In this document: positions 9,001-17,927 of the stretch, piece by piece | Position numbering within the stretch: the stretch's first letter is position 1 | How the letters are laid out: each line of letters starts with the position of its first letter | NCBI RefSeq assembly: GCF_003971065.1 | Contig: NZ_RYDV01000007.1 | Location: 217,204-281,203, forward strand | From: Candidimonas sp. SYP-B2681 | GTDB lineage: Bacteria > Pseudomonadota > Gammaproteobacteria > Burkholderiales > Burkholderiaceae_B | Direction of reading: 5' to 3' | DNA: 64,000 bases | The notes under the pieces: generated by a model | The model's database searches: none | Seen by the model: only the letters and a program-made list of their open reading frames with translations | What the model was told of the DNA's origin: nothing | Position numbers and translations under genes: made by a program

Positions 9001-12000
9001 AATATGAAGGGCGAGCTGGACTGCACAATCGAACTGGATGCATCGGGTGCTGTTCAATTGGTTGCAAGGGCTAAAGATGCACAGGGGCGCGAGTCTCGGG
9101 CTGAGTCGACGGTATGGGTCATGGGGGAAGACGACTTGTGGTTCGGCGGTGGAAACGATGATCGCATCGATGTCATACCGGTAAAAAAAACCTGGAAATC
9201 AGGGGAAGTGGCTCAATTTCAGGTTCGTATGCCTTTTCGGCACGCGACAGCGCTAGTCGCTGTTGAACGCGAGGGAGTTTTGCAAACCAGGGTCGTCCGG
9301 CTGCTGGGTAAAGACCCAATCATCAGCCTGCCCATTGAGGCCGACTGGGGGCCCAATGTTTATGTTTCGGTGCTCGCCTTGCGTGGGCGTTTGCACAAGG
9401 TTCCATGGTATTCATTTTTTACTGAGGGCTGGCAGGAACCGCAGTCCTGGTATAGCGCTTTTGTCGAAGCGTCAAAAAATCTTGCACCTCCCACCGCTCT
9501 CATCGACCTGGCTAAACCCAGCTTCCGTTTCGGACTGACTGAAATACGGGTGTCCGATGAGAGCGATCAATTGCACGTCAAGATAAGCACGAATAAGCAA
9601 AATTACCGACTGCGAGAGAAAGCGGTAGTCACTTTGCATGTGACGACGCCTGACGGGAAACCGGCAGCCTATGGCACCGTCGCCTTTGCAGCCGTAGATC
9701 AGGCCTTGCTGGAGCTTGCCCCGAATGAAAGCTGGGATGTACTCTCTGCGATGCGTCAGTTTCGTAGCTACGGCGTAGATACAGCAACGGCGCAAATGGA
9801 GATAGTCGGGCGCCGGCACTACGGGCGGAAAGCTCAGCCTGCCGGCGGGGGCGGAGGCATGAGCCCCACCCGCGAATTACTCGATACGCTGTTGTTATGG
9901 AAACCGGACATCCAACTGGATGCGGAAGGCAAAGCGCAGCTTTCTTTACCGCTAAATGACTCTATTACCCGTTTCAAGCTGGTGGCAGTCGCTGATTTTG
10001 GTTCGGCGCGCTTTGGTACCGGCAGCCAGAGTATTGCCAGCACGCAAGATCTTCAAATCATTTCCGGCCTGCCGACTGTGATTCGCGAGGGCGACCATTA
10101 TCTGGCGATGGCGAGCGTGCGCAACTCTACAGAACGGGACATGCAACTGGAAGTGACAGCGTCCTACGTGGGCAGTGGCGTGCCCGATCACCAACTTGCC
10201 GCGCAAAAAATCCACCTTGCGTCCGGTGCTGCCCACACCGTCAGTTGGAAGGTTCAGGCGCCTGAAAGTACGGGGTGGGAAAAAAGCTCCACATTGACAT
10301 GGACCTTCCAGGTGCAAGAGCAGGACGACAGCAGCGCGAATGCCGCATCTGACAAGCTGCTATTTAATCAGACGCTTATCGCGGCCGTTCCGGTTACCGC
10401 GCGCCAGGCGACGCTTTTGCCCCTGGAGTCCGACGCGCCTGTTGTCAGCTTACCGGTTTCCGTTCCGACGAATGCGGCCGTGGACGCCAGTGGAAAGCCT
10501 CGCGGCGGCCTTCGGGTCCATGTCCAGTCGAGCCTGGCCGGCGGGCTAACCGGTGTACAGGAATGGTTCAAGTCTTACCCATACACCTGTCTGGAGCAAT
10601 CAAGCTCCATCGCAATAGGTTTGCGCGATGTCACGCAGTGGCAAGGCATCATGCATAAGCTGCCTGATTATCTGGATGCTGATGGCCTGGTTAGTTATTT
10701 CCCCGGCTCTCTGCGGGGAAACGAAGTATTGACCGCCTATTTATTGACCGCCAGCCATGAGGCTCAAGCCCTGGGGCTCGATTTTGTTATTCCAGAGGCA
10801 ATTCGGCTGTCGATGACGCGGGGACTGCTTGCCTTTGTTGAGGGCAACATAACAAGACCTCGCTGGTCGCCAGAAAGAGACCTGGATGCCCGCAAACTGA
10901 TAGTGCTTGAGGCATTGTCGCGATACCGTCTGGTTCAACCGCGCATGGTCGATAGCATTGCGATCGATCCTGACGCTTGGCCTACCTCGGCGGTTATTGA
11001 TTGGATGGCGATACTCCAGCGCATGCCGGCCATTCCCAACCAGAAACTGCAATTACACCAGGCGGAGCAGATTCTTCGGGCCCGATTGCTGGTCCGCGGT
11101 ACAACGGCAACGTTTGGAGACTCAGCGCAAAACAACTGGTGGTGGCTCATGATCAGCCCGGAAACTAACCTTGCCAAACTGATAATGACGACGGTGGGGC
11201 AACCGCGATGGCAGGAAGATTTGCCGCGCCTGGCACAAGGTTTATTAAGCCTTCAAAGCAAGGGAGCCTGGCACACTACGACGGCCAATTTGCTCGGCAC
11301 TTTGGCTATCGAAAAATTTGCGCAGTCTTTCGAGGGCACACGTGTGTCGGGTCGTGTGCAGGTCGGTAGCCTTGCCGGTGGATCTCCGCACATATTCGAC
11401 TGGCCTAGGCCTGCGCCGAACGCTTTGGCATCCGAGCACGACGTTATTCAGGCGTGGCCGCAGGAGTCTTCCAGCACGCTTACGCTGCAACAGCAGGGGC
11501 AGGGAACGGTGTGGGCCATGGTGAGCTCGCTGGCGGCAGTGCCTGTCGTCAAACCAGTGATGGCAGGCTACAGCATTTCCCGTAGCATGCACCCGATCTC
11601 GCAAGCGCTACCTGGCGTGTGGTCGCGGGGCGATGTTTATCGTGTGAAGCTTGATATTGCTGCCAAAACCGCCACGACGTGGGCAGTGCTGACTGACGCC
11701 ATTCCGGCCGGCGCAACGATTCTTGGCAGCGGCCTGGGGCGCGATTCGAGCATTGCGACACAGACTGAAGCTGTAAAGGGTTGGTACGCACCGAGCTTTG
11801 TCGAGCGCAGCTTCGAAGGCTATCGGGCTTATTACGAGTATCTGCCAGCAGGGTCATCCACAATTGAATATACGGTAAGACTAAACACTGCGGGCCAGTT
11901 TCAATTACCGCCAACCCGCATGGAAGCGATGTACCAGCCCGATGTTTATGGGGAATTGCCTCATGCTGGGCGTTTCACTGTCGAACTCGAAAAAGTCGAC

Positions 12001-12003
12001 TGA
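6052..12003 (+). CDS. Alpha-2-macroglobulin family protease trap
   Basis: Bacterial alpha-2-macroglobulin of 1,983 residues, thought to trap incoming proteases in the periplasm. Start is GTG 6052 with GGAG eight bases upstream. The N terminus is a Sec signal peptide (hydrophobic core AAVLAWALSLS, cleavage around AWGA/Q) with no lipobox, unlike E. coli YfhM, which is a lipoprotein. The thioester motif C1513-L-E-Q1516 is intact within YPYTCLEQSSS, followed by the helical thioester domain. A Gly-rich linker (AGGGGGM, near residue 1265) precedes the WKPDIQLDAEGKA strand region typical of the family. The stop is followed within three bases by pbpC, the usual partner, so the two are one operon linking protease inhibition to peptidoglycan repair. 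Confidence 0.92.
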   Translation: MYRIKAAVLAWALSLSPAWGAQIVKFSPQGTVSVVESATLTFDTDVVAFGDDQAAAPVDVDCNDPDVKGDGRWLDTRRWSYVFQSPLAAGVSCTARVRSAFRTLANEVLGGKTSFAFQTGGPVVVDSRPYGSTIDEDQVFLLRFNGQVDVDTLLAHARCRVEGLGEAVPVRLITGEARTAILNTSYYSRAQAMDTAATQMLQCQRRLPAEARVQLVLGPGIATRSENRPAVASTKAKVLDYTVRPGFKATFSCQRENSSKPCTPVSSFSLEFSAPISRDQAERIRLKTPSSELAPWMGRNDTDRGDLSRIQFKGPFPELSSLVLMLPENLTDDAGRALVNADQFPLKIQTAEFPPLVKFAAAPFGVVERYADSSARGKGAQTPATLPLTLRNVESALSTEEIALSAGRMSDYAAQGDAEVLRWYARVRRLNESRWTANQLNDIMADRQPRSEDEPAIDARAFSALKAFANTRELVLPGISTDAVRPFEVIGVPIDEPGFHVLEVESTRLGGSLLSGGGPMYVRTTALVTNLGVHIKTGRDDILAWVTTLDNGLVVPNAAIVVLSCSGEIVAKGTTDENGIWHHRHRLNVPNYCEDTGLTGTYVSARIEAAHPMARGKADFSFAFSDWNRGIESWRFNVPTNTSAKPTVAAHTLFDRTLLRAGDTVSMKHFVRVQTRNGLALPAADNYPTKLIIEHQEMGQQYQIPLNWTNTQSGGVSATTSFVVPKTAKLGMYSVRMTDSADNWYGSAQFRVEEFKLPLLTGQLKISDSAGSGVLVAPQKLNADIQVSYVSGGAAAQLPVQLSAVLRERWLSFPEYEDYSFSPPDEREGTSDQPDTDSVSGSDQTIKQSLFLDKQALVLDRQGGGRIAITSLPAITRPQTMVFETSFSDPNGEIQTLAQSLPVWPAAIQAGVRADSSVQAAKPAHVSALALSPQGVPQADIAMAVTAVARTTYSTRKRMVGGFYSYDNHTEIRELGTVCEGKTNMKGELDCTIELDASGAVQLVARAKDAQGRESRAESTVWVMGEDDLWFGGGNDDRIDVIPVKKTWKSGEVAQFQVRMPFRHATALVAVEREGVLQTRVVRLLGKDPIISLPIEADWGPNVYVSVLALRGRLHKVPWYSFFTEGWQEPQSWYSAFVEASKNLAPPTALIDLAKPSFRFGLTEIRVSDESDQLHVKISTNKQNYRLREKAVVTLHVTTPDGKPAAYGTVAFAAVDQALLELAPNESWDVLSAMRQFRSYGVDTATAQMEIVGRRHYGRKAQPAGGGGGMSPTRELLDTLLLWKPDIQLDAEGKAQLSLPLNDSITRFKLVAVADFGSARFGTGSQSIASTQDLQIISGLPTVIREGDHYLAMASVRNSTERDMQLEVTASYVGSGVPDHQLAAQKIHLASGAAHTVSWKVQAPESTGWEKSSTLTWTFQVQEQDDSSANAASDKLLFNQTLIAAVPVTARQATLLPLESDAPVVSLPVSVPTNAAVDASGKPRGGLRVHVQSSLAGGLTGVQEWFKSYPYTCLEQSSSIAIGLRDVTQWQGIMHKLPDYLDADGLVSYFPGSLRGNEVLTAYLLTASHEAQALGLDFVIPEAIRLSMTRGLLAFVEGNITRPRWSPERDLDARKLIVLEALSRYRLVQPRMVDSIAIDPDAWPTSAVIDWMAILQRMPAIPNQKLQLHQAEQILRARLLVRGTTATFGDSAQNNWWWLMISPETNLAKLIMTTVGQPRWQEDLPRLAQGLLSLQSKGAWHTTTANLLGTLAIEKFAQSFEGTRVSGRVQVGSLAGGSPHIFDWPRPAPNALASEHDVIQAWPQESSSTLTLQQQGQGTVWAMVSSLAAVPVVKPVMAGYSISRSMHPISQALPGVWSRGDVYRVKLDIAAKTATTWAVLTDAIPAGATILGSGLGRDSSIATQTEAVKGWYAPSFVERSFEGYRAYYEYLPAGSSTIEYTVRLNTAGQFQLPPTRMEAMYQPDVYGELPHAGRFTVELEKVD

Positions 12004-12005
12004 CC

Positions 12006-14195
12006 ATGCCTCTCGTCATTGAAGCCAGAATGGTTTTCCCGAACTGGACTTGCCGTCTGGCGATACTGCTGGCGTGCTGGGCCAGCGGCGCTGCTGCGCA
12101 GCCTTCTGCTGAACAGGTCAAAGAGCAGTATCGTGCCTCGGATATTCGGGTGCTGGATCGAAACGGGCAAGTGCTGGACCGTATTCGCAGCGATTTTCAG
12201 GCACGGCGTGGCGATTGGGTAGAACTTGGCGATGTATCCGTTTCCTTGCAAAGGGCCGTTATATATTCCGAAGATCAACGCTTTTACCGGCATGCAGGGG
12301 TGGACTGGAAGGCAATTATTGCCGCCGGATGGGGTAATGTCATTCACGGGCAGCATCGTGGCGCGTCCACATTAAGCATGCAATTGGTGGGGCTGTTCAC
12401 GAAAGAACTACGACGTGGCCGGTCTGGCCGTAGCCTGGCCCAGAAGTTCGATCAAGCTCGCCAAGCGCTGGCATTGGAGGAGCGCTGGAGCAAATCCCAG
12501 GTACTGGAAGCCTACCTGAACCTTGTTCCATTCCGAGGCGAACTAATTGGTATCGGTGCTCTGTCGCATGTGTTGTTCCAGAAACATCCGAGCGGCTTGA
12601 ACGCGCGCGAGTCGGCTTTAGCTGCCGTGCTCTTGCGCGGCCCCAACGCTTCACAAACGGCGCTACAGCAAAGAGCCTGTGCGCTGCTGGTCGACATGGG
12701 GTCGCCCCAAGAATGCGACGACTTGCGCAACTTCATTCGGTACACCTTGGCTCGCAGAAGTTTGCCATGGACCGACGCTGCCAGCCTCGCGCCTCATTTC
12801 TCACGGCTGGCACTCGCGCAGCAAAATGGTGGCTTATCCGCTGGGCAGGCACTGCCCACTACGCTGGATGCTGACCTACAACGTTTCGCTCTGGGCAGTG
12901 TAGAGCGCCACCTGCAAGCGTTGGGAATGGCGAACGTGCGCGATGCTGCCATTGTGGTTTTAGAGAATCGAACCGGCGAGGTGCTGGCGTATATAGGGTC
13001 GTCGGGCGGGTTTTCTGACGCGCATCAAGTCGATCACGCTAGGGCGTTGCGTCAGGCGGGGTCCACGTTGAAACCGTTTCTGTACGCGCAGGCGATCGAG
13101 CAGCAGCGATTGACGGCGGTATCGTTGCTGAACGACGCGCCGTTGGATCTTCCTACGGGAAATGGACTTTATATTCCCCAAAACTACGATAAACGATTCT
13201 CGGGCTGGGTAAGTGTGCGCACGGCGCTGGCCTCGTCCCTCAATATTCCTGCTGTTCGGACTCTACTGATGGTGACCCCGGACGCTTTCGCAAGGCGTCT
13301 TGTGAATTTGGGATTACCCTTGGAGCAGACGGGCGACTTCTATGGGTACAGTCTCGCGCTCGGCGGCGCCGACGTAACGCTGTTGGCGTTGACTAATGCG
13401 TATCGCAGCTTCGCGGCTGCGGGCGTCCATTCGTCGGTGAAACTTGTACCAATATCGGGCCTACCGCAAGAGTCGAAACCAATCATGTCACCCGCGGCGA
13501 CATGGATCGTCGGCGACATCTTGTCAGATCGTCAGGCGCGTGCCCGTACGTTCGGTCTGGACAGTCCGTTGTCAACGCCTTTCTGGACAGCGGTCAAGAC
13601 CGGAACAAGCAAGGATATGCGCGATAACTGGTGCCTGGGGTGGTCGGCGCGGTATACGGTCGGGGTGTGGGTGGGTAACAGCGCTGGAGCCAGTATGCAC
13701 GACGTATCCGGGGTGTCGGGGGCGGGGCCCATCTGGCATGACATTATGACGTATCTGCATCGCGAAGCGGCCAGCCACCAGTCAAAGCCACCGTCAGATG
13801 TCCGCCGTACCAGGGTGGATTTCGAAGGGAACCTAGAGCCATCAAGGTGGGATTACTTCCTTGGGGATACGATGCTGACGCTCGTTGAACGCTCCTTTGA
13901 TCCCACGAAAAGCGAGAGTGGCGCCGGGCGCATTGTATCTCCCGCTGACCAAACGATATTCGCGCTTGATCCAGATATTCCCTATCACCATCAGCGAATT
14001 CGGTTTGCTGCGGGCAATGTTTCGGCAATAAGCGGTGATCTTCTGGCGTGGCGAGTGGATCAACGTCTCGTCGGGCGCGGGAACGCCATGCTCTGGAGAC
14101 CCATGCCAGGCCGGCACCGAATCGAATTGCTGGACAACGACGGGAACGTTCTGGATCGCATATCGATTCAAGTCCGTGGAGCCATATCGCCATAA
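12006..14195 (+). CDS. pbpC: Penicillin-binding protein 1C
   Basis: Bifunctional class A PBP of 729 residues. It has an N-terminal signal anchor (CRLAILLACWASGAAA), a GT51 glycosyltransferase domain with catalytic Glu89 in SEDQRFYRHAGVD and the GASTLSMQL motif, a transpeptidase domain, and a C-terminal BiPBP_C-like beta domain (about 620-729). Transpeptidase motifs are S353-T-L-K356, S411-L-N413 and K531-T-G-T. It polymerises glycan and cross-links peptides at the periplasmic face. It begins three bases after the alpha-2-macroglobulin stop, the arrangement seen in many Proteobacteria (yfhM-pbpC). Confidence 0.95.
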   Translation: MPLVIEARMVFPNWTCRLAILLACWASGAAAQPSAEQVKEQYRASDIRVLDRNGQVLDRIRSDFQARRGDWVELGDVSVSLQRAVIYSEDQRFYRHAGVDWKAIIAAGWGNVIHGQHRGASTLSMQLVGLFTKELRRGRSGRSLAQKFDQARQALALEERWSKSQVLEAYLNLVPFRGELIGIGALSHVLFQKHPSGLNARESALAAVLLRGPNASQTALQQRACALLVDMGSPQECDDLRNFIRYTLARRSLPWTDAASLAPHFSRLALAQQNGGLSAGQALPTTLDADLQRFALGSVERHLQALGMANVRDAAIVVLENRTGEVLAYIGSSGGFSDAHQVDHARALRQAGSTLKPFLYAQAIEQQRLTAVSLLNDAPLDLPTGNGLYIPQNYDKRFSGWVSVRTALASSLNIPAVRTLLMVTPDAFARRLVNLGLPLEQTGDFYGYSLALGGADVTLLALTNAYRSFAAAGVHSSVKLVPISGLPQESKPIMSPAATWIVGDILSDRQARARTFGLDSPLSTPFWTAVKTGTSKDMRDNWCLGWSARYTVGVWVGNSAGASMHDVSGVSGAGPIWHDIMTYLHREAASHQSKPPSDVRRTRVDFEGNLEPSRWDYFLGDTMLTLVERSFDPTKSESGAGRIVSPADQTIFALDPDIPYHHQRIRFAAGNVSAISGDLLAWRVDQRLVGRGNAMLWRPMPGRHRIELLDNDGNVLDRISIQVRGAISP

Positions 14196-14297
14196 ACGCT
14201 AGCCATACCTATTACTACAACTCGACATACCTTGACTTATGTTCTTATGGCGACCTGTTAAACTTTTTCATTATTGAAAATCGTTGGGGGGAAATAG

Positions 14298-14906
14298 ATG
14301 AAAACTATACGCACGCTGGGTCGCATTCTTGTACCTGCCAGTTTGATATTTCTTGCTGCCTGCCAAACTGCGCCGGTTGACAAGACTGCGGCGCAAGCGC
14401 CTGCCACTACAGCCCCACAACCTGAAACTGAGCTCAAGGCTCAAGGTCAGGGCGCTTCGGTTGCTGTGTTTTTGGCCGATACCACCCTCCAGGCGGGTTG
14501 GACTCCAGTAAACCTTCAAACGGGCGTTCTTTATGTTAATCCACAGCCTGTGATCACGCGCGCGGATTTAAGCGGTATTCAGGCAGGTTCGAATAAGAAC
14601 GGCGAAGGATTGCTTGCCCTGGAACTAAATGAAGCGGGCAAGAAAAAAGTGGCCGATATCACGAACAAAAATCCGAATAAACGGCTGGCGTTAGTTGTTG
14701 GCCGTACCATGATGGCGGCACCGGGCTATACGACTCCAGTTACCACCGGGCATCTGGTATTTGCCGTCGGAACGGAAGAAAACGCAACGGCGGCGGCGCG
14801 TGCCATTGCAGGTGAGCCTGATAGCGGCGCCTCTTCTATTCCTACAGCACCTGTCAGCGGTGGTACCGGTGGGTCGGGGGCTGCGGGTACAGGCTTGAAA
14901 CCGTAA
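14298..14906 (+). CDS. Lipoprotein with SecD-like P1-head domain
   Basis: A 202-residue predicted lipoprotein with hydrophobic signal and lipobox L-A-A-C (Cys22). A Pro/Ala/Gln-rich linker follows, then a domain at about 55-165 resembling the periplasmic P1 head subdomain of SecD. The pattern LLALELNEAGKKKVADITNKN ... LALVVGRTMMAAP ... TTPVTTGHLVFAVG mirrors the SecD core, where a beta strand, a helix and 'I-x-A-P' segments alternate. The C terminus is a Gly/Ser tail. There are no membrane helices, so this is not a translocase but a stand-alone periplasmic domain of unknown role. A terminator follows at 14944. Confidence 0.7.
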   Translation: MKTIRTLGRILVPASLIFLAACQTAPVDKTAAQAPATTAPQPETELKAQGQGASVAVFLADTTLQAGWTPVNLQTGVLYVNPQPVITRADLSGIQAGSNKNGEGLLALELNEAGKKKVADITNKNPNKRLALVVGRTMMAAPGYTTPVTTGHLVFAVGTEENATAAARAIAGEPDSGASSIPTAPVSGGTGGSGAAGTGLKP

Positions 14907-14943
14907 TAACGCAAACTTACTACGGCGTCATGCCGAACTGACC

Positions 14944-14977
14944 AAAAAAACGGCACCGTGCAAGGTGCCGTTTTCTT
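14944..14977 (+). terminator. Rho-independent terminator
   Basis: Stem CGGCACC-GTGCAA-GGTGCCG followed by TTTTCTTCT on the plus strand; the upstream A-run makes it potentially bidirectional. It ends the lipoprotein transcript. Confidence 0.85.
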
Positions 14978-15035
14978 CTGGGGTCCGCAGGCGCGTATTA
15001 TATGGTTTGTCGCAGTGTCTTGGCGGTGAAAACAA

Positions 15036-15542
15036 ATGAATACTAATCAAGTCGGCCAATCTTGCGGGGTACAGGCTATTGCCGCGACACTGGCTTTAGG
15101 CTTCAAGTTTCTTGCCTGGATTAACGGTATAGGCGTCGTCGCCATACTTGCATTCGGTGTCGGCATCGTCCCTATCGATCTGGCGCCTCCGTGGCTACGC
15201 GTCCCCTTGGCGGCGTTCTTAGGTGGCTTGGTGCTTGCAGCGCTAGGGCTTCTCTGGTCGTATTCTGTACAAGCCAGCCTGTTCAATCAGTCGCTGGCAG
15301 GCCGCAGGCGTCGTACGCATTGGATTCCTATGTTCTTCACAATCCTTGCGTACAGCTTTAGTTTGCTCGCCTTCGTTTGTGGATGCTGGTTTACGTTGAA
15401 CCTCGCCAGTATGGTGTACCTGAGTTCGGAAGATGTTCCGTCCTCGAATTATCATGGTGGGGTGCCTTTCGACCAATTCAAAGATGGTGACGATTTCATC
15501 TCTAACCCGCCGACACGCAGGGTTATGTTCGCAGGCTCGTAG
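15036..15542 (+). CDS. Hypothetical membrane protein (168 aa)
   Basis: Three hydrophobic segments are visible, at about residues 15-47, 55-80 and 103-132, separated by a basic loop (LAGRRRRTHW) that probably lies in the cytoplasm. The C-terminal 35 residues are polar, with acidic clusters. No family is recognised. The gene lies alone between a terminator and the HTH-ATCase gene, with about 110 bases to the latter, and no evidence ties it to pyrimidine metabolism. Confidence 0.6.
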   Translation: MNTNQVGQSCGVQAIAATLALGFKFLAWINGIGVVAILAFGVGIVPIDLAPPWLRVPLAAFLGGLVLAALGLLWSYSVQASLFNQSLAGRRRRTHWIPMFFTILAYSFSLLAFVCGCWFTLNLASMVYLSSEDVPSSNYHGGVPFDQFKDGDDFISNPPTRRVMFAGS

Positions 15543-15616
15543 GTTCTTCTTGAAACTTCGTTGTATTTTGTCGGCATAGTTCAATAAATACTCGTCAAGG
15601 ACAGCTCGACGAAATA

Positions 15617-15642
15617 ATATATACGCTTTGCGTACATATATA
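15617..15642. promoter_or_regulatory. AT-rich imperfect dyad upstream of the ATCase gene
   Basis: Between 15617 and 15642 a TATATACGC arm, a TTT spacer and a GCGTACATATATA arm form an imperfect palindrome, 14 bases before the ATG. Given the HTH-like N-terminal domain of the gene product, this is a candidate autoregulatory operator. That link is inference only. Confidence 0.4.
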
Positions 15643-15655
15643 TTCAGGTTCAATT

Positions 15656-16948
15656 ATGGCTGTCTCACAACAAGTGTTTCTTCGCGATGCCATGCGTCGC
15701 CTAAATCTGACGCGTGATGTCTTCGCCCTTCGCATTGGGGTTAAGCGGCGTGCGCTCGACACCTGGTTGTTGCCCGAAGGGTCACAGGAATTCCGCAGCA
15801 TGCCGGAAGTCGTGAGCCGTTTCGTCACCGAAATCGTAGAGAACGAAGGGCTCTTACAGAAGTATGCGCAAAGCGCACAGTCTGGGCCGCTAAGAGACCG
15901 CATTGCCTATGAAGGCAAGCATCAGCTGTTGTCGGTAGACCAATTTTCCCGAGAGTCGGTCGAAGAGCTGTTTCGCATTGCAGACCAAATGCAGCCCATA
16001 GCGCGACGTCACAAGGTGTCGCGCGTGCTAGAGGGTGCTGTGCTCGGTAACTTATTCTTCGAAGCCAGCACTCGAACCCGAGTCAGCTTTGGTGCCGCGT
16101 TTTGCAGGTTGGGTGGCTCCGTTTGCGATACCACAGGATTCACGTTTTCGTCGATGGCCAAGGGCGAATCTATCTATGACACCAGCCGTGTCATGAGCGG
16201 CTATGTCGATGCGATGGTGATCCGTCATCCGGAAAAAGGCTCAGTCGCTGAGTTTGCCCGGGCTTCGAACATCCCTGTGGTCAACGGCGGCGACGGCCCT
16301 GGTGAACATCCAAGCCAGGCATTATTGGACCTGTACACGATACTGACCGAATTTTCGCGTTTAGGTAAGCTTTTGGACGGAGCGCATATAGCGCTGGTAG
16401 GCGACCTGAAATATGGCCGGACGGTCCATTCGTTGATCAAGCTGCTGGCCTTGTACCGAGGCCTGAAATTTACTTTGATATCGCCACGAGGTCTGGAAAT
16501 GCCGGACTACATCCTCGAGCAGACGGGCAAGCATGGTCACACCATACAGCAAAGCAATTCACTTGATGAAGGGCTGGTCGGTGCCGATGTTATTTACGCA
16601 ACACGGGTGCAAAAAGAACGCTTTGCCGCGGAAGAACTAGAAGGCTACACGCCCGATTTCCAGGTAAACAAGGCAATAATCGACAAATGCTGTGGACCAG
16701 ACGTGATCGTAATGCATCCCTTGCCGCGCGATAGCCGTGAAGGGGCGAATGATCTAAGCGTTGATCTGAATCACGATTCGCGTTTGGCGATATTTCGGCA
16801 AACTGACAACGGCATACCAGTGCGTATGGCAATTTTTGCCGTCCTGCTGGGCGTCGAGAGCCTCGTGCAACATTCGCTGCGCGACGTTACCTGGAGTCCT
16901 CCGTCGCATATCGGTCCCGACGACAGCGTCTTTCACGGCATGGACTGA
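15656..16948 (+). CDS. pyrB: Aspartate carbamoyltransferase with N-terminal HTH-like domain
   Basis: Catalyses carbamoyl phosphate + aspartate to N-carbamoyl-aspartate in pyrimidine synthesis. The 430 residues exceed the E. coli catalytic chain (311) by an N-terminal block of about 80 residues and a C-terminal tail of about 25. The catalytic core is intact: S138-T-R-T in FFEASTRTRVSF, the mobile loop S-S-M-A-K169-G-E-S, H218-P-S-Q221, VGDLKYGRTVHSL, TRVQKER and H354-P-L-P-R. Residues 5-62 (FLRDAMRRLNLTRDVFALRI, then VKRRALDTWLLP) look like a phage-repressor-type helix-turn-helix. No pyrI regulatory gene or pyrC lies nearby. AGG eight bases upstream supports the ATG. A second ATCase elsewhere in the genome is possible. 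Confidence 0.88.
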   Translation: MAVSQQVFLRDAMRRLNLTRDVFALRIGVKRRALDTWLLPEGSQEFRSMPEVVSRFVTEIVENEGLLQKYAQSAQSGPLRDRIAYEGKHQLLSVDQFSRESVEELFRIADQMQPIARRHKVSRVLEGAVLGNLFFEASTRTRVSFGAAFCRLGGSVCDTTGFTFSSMAKGESIYDTSRVMSGYVDAMVIRHPEKGSVAEFARASNIPVVNGGDGPGEHPSQALLDLYTILTEFSRLGKLLDGAHIALVGDLKYGRTVHSLIKLLALYRGLKFTLISPRGLEMPDYILEQTGKHGHTIQQSNSLDEGLVGADVIYATRVQKERFAAEELEGYTPDFQVNKAIIDKCCGPDVIVMHPLPRDSREGANDLSVDLNHDSRLAIFRQTDNGIPVRMAIFAVLLGVESLVQHSLRDVTWSPPSHIGPDDSVFHGMD

Positions 16949-16957
16949 ATGATGTCA

Positions 16958-16979
16958 GGGGGCTCTTCATTGAGCCCCC
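16958..16979. terminator. Strong hairpin between pyrB and rdgC
   Basis: Perfect 8-bp inverted repeat GGGGGCTC-TTCATT-GAGCCCCC between two convergent genes. No T-run follows on either strand, so it may act as a 3'-end stabiliser or weak bidirectional terminator. Confidence 0.5.
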
Positions 16980-17030
16980 GGCGCATTCACCGCGAAGCAT
17001 TACGTAGAACAGGCACCTCGAACGAAAGGT

Positions 17031-17927
17031 CTATTTTCGTTCGCCGCCCAGCGCTTCGACCAGCTCAGCAATCAGTTTGGCCAACTCGCCCGTCATCAGG
17101 GTGAAGTCGGAATCGAATTGCTCATCATCATTGTGAGCCGAACTATCTTGGCCTTCTTTCAAGACATCCAATGGATTGACACGTTTTATGTCCAGGCCCT
17201 CGGTCATGGTGAACGATACCCGATCGGCCCAGGTCAGGGCCAGACGTGTGCATTGCTTCCCGGCTTGTACGTGCTTGCGCACATCGTCTATTTCAATGCT
17301 TTGACGAACGTAGCGCACCGCTGCACCATTCTCGCTGGTGGAACGCAGCTCGGTATCCTGGTCGATGCTGAAGTTCGTTGGGGGCTCGTCGCTGACCAGC
17401 CAGTTCGTCATGGCAGAGGCTGGGGATTCTTCCACATAAAGCGGGGCAATGGGAAATGAGTCTATGGCCTTGGCCAGCATCCCTAGCACTTCATCGCTTT
17501 TCGCCGCAGCGGCCGCATCGATCACCAGCCAATGGTTTTTGGTGTCGATCCATACGCGCGTGTCCCGATAGATGCTGAAGGCTTTCGGCAAGAGTTCGAC
17601 CGAGACTTGTTCCTTGATCTCTTTCATTTGCTTGCGACCAGGCTTGAAACCCTGCTGCTCTTCGATTTCCTGGGCCTTGGCTTTTGCTACCTGATTGATA
17701 ACCGTGGTGGGCAATAATTTCTTTTCGGCGCGCAAGCTCAACAAAAATTGGCCGTCCAGAGCATGAATAAGACCGCTGTTTTCGCGGGGCGGCACCCAGC
17801 CTAAACTTTGCATTTCCTGACTGCCGCCGGGCTGAAATGCCTGCTTCTCAATCGCTGCTTCGAGGGAGTCTACGGTACACGACCATGAGGGGGACAGTCG
17901 GAATATCCTGAGATTCTTGAACCACAT
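17031..17927 (-). CDS. rdgC: Recombination-associated protein RdgC
   Basis: DNA-binding ring protein that modulates RecA-dependent recombination, located at the nucleoid. The chosen start at 17927 gives the conserved N terminus [11 protein letters not shown] and 298 residues, matching the family; a longer frame to 17966 adds 13 unlikely residues. Conserved segments include the [13 protein letters not shown] stretch, the lysine-rich [12 protein letters not shown] helix and [12 protein letters not shown]. It is convergent with pyrB and preceded, on the same strand, by an orphan terminator and then the MHS transporter, so it is probably transcribed alone. Confidence 0.93.
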   Translation of the reverse strand: MWFKNLRIFRLSPSWSCTVDSLEAAIEKQAFQPGGSQEMQSLGWVPPRENSGLIHALDGQFLLSLRAEKKLLPTTVINQVAKAKAQEIEEQQGFKPGRKQMKEIKEQVSVELLPKAFSIYRDTRVWIDTKNHWLVIDAAAAAKSDEVLGMLAKAIDSFPIAPLYVEESPASAMTNWLVSDEPPTNFSIDQDTELRSTSENGAAVRYVRQSIEIDDVRKHVQAGKQCTRLALTWADRVSFTMTEGLDIKRVNPLDVLKEGQDSSAHNDDEQFDSDFTLMTGELAKLIAELVEALGGERK

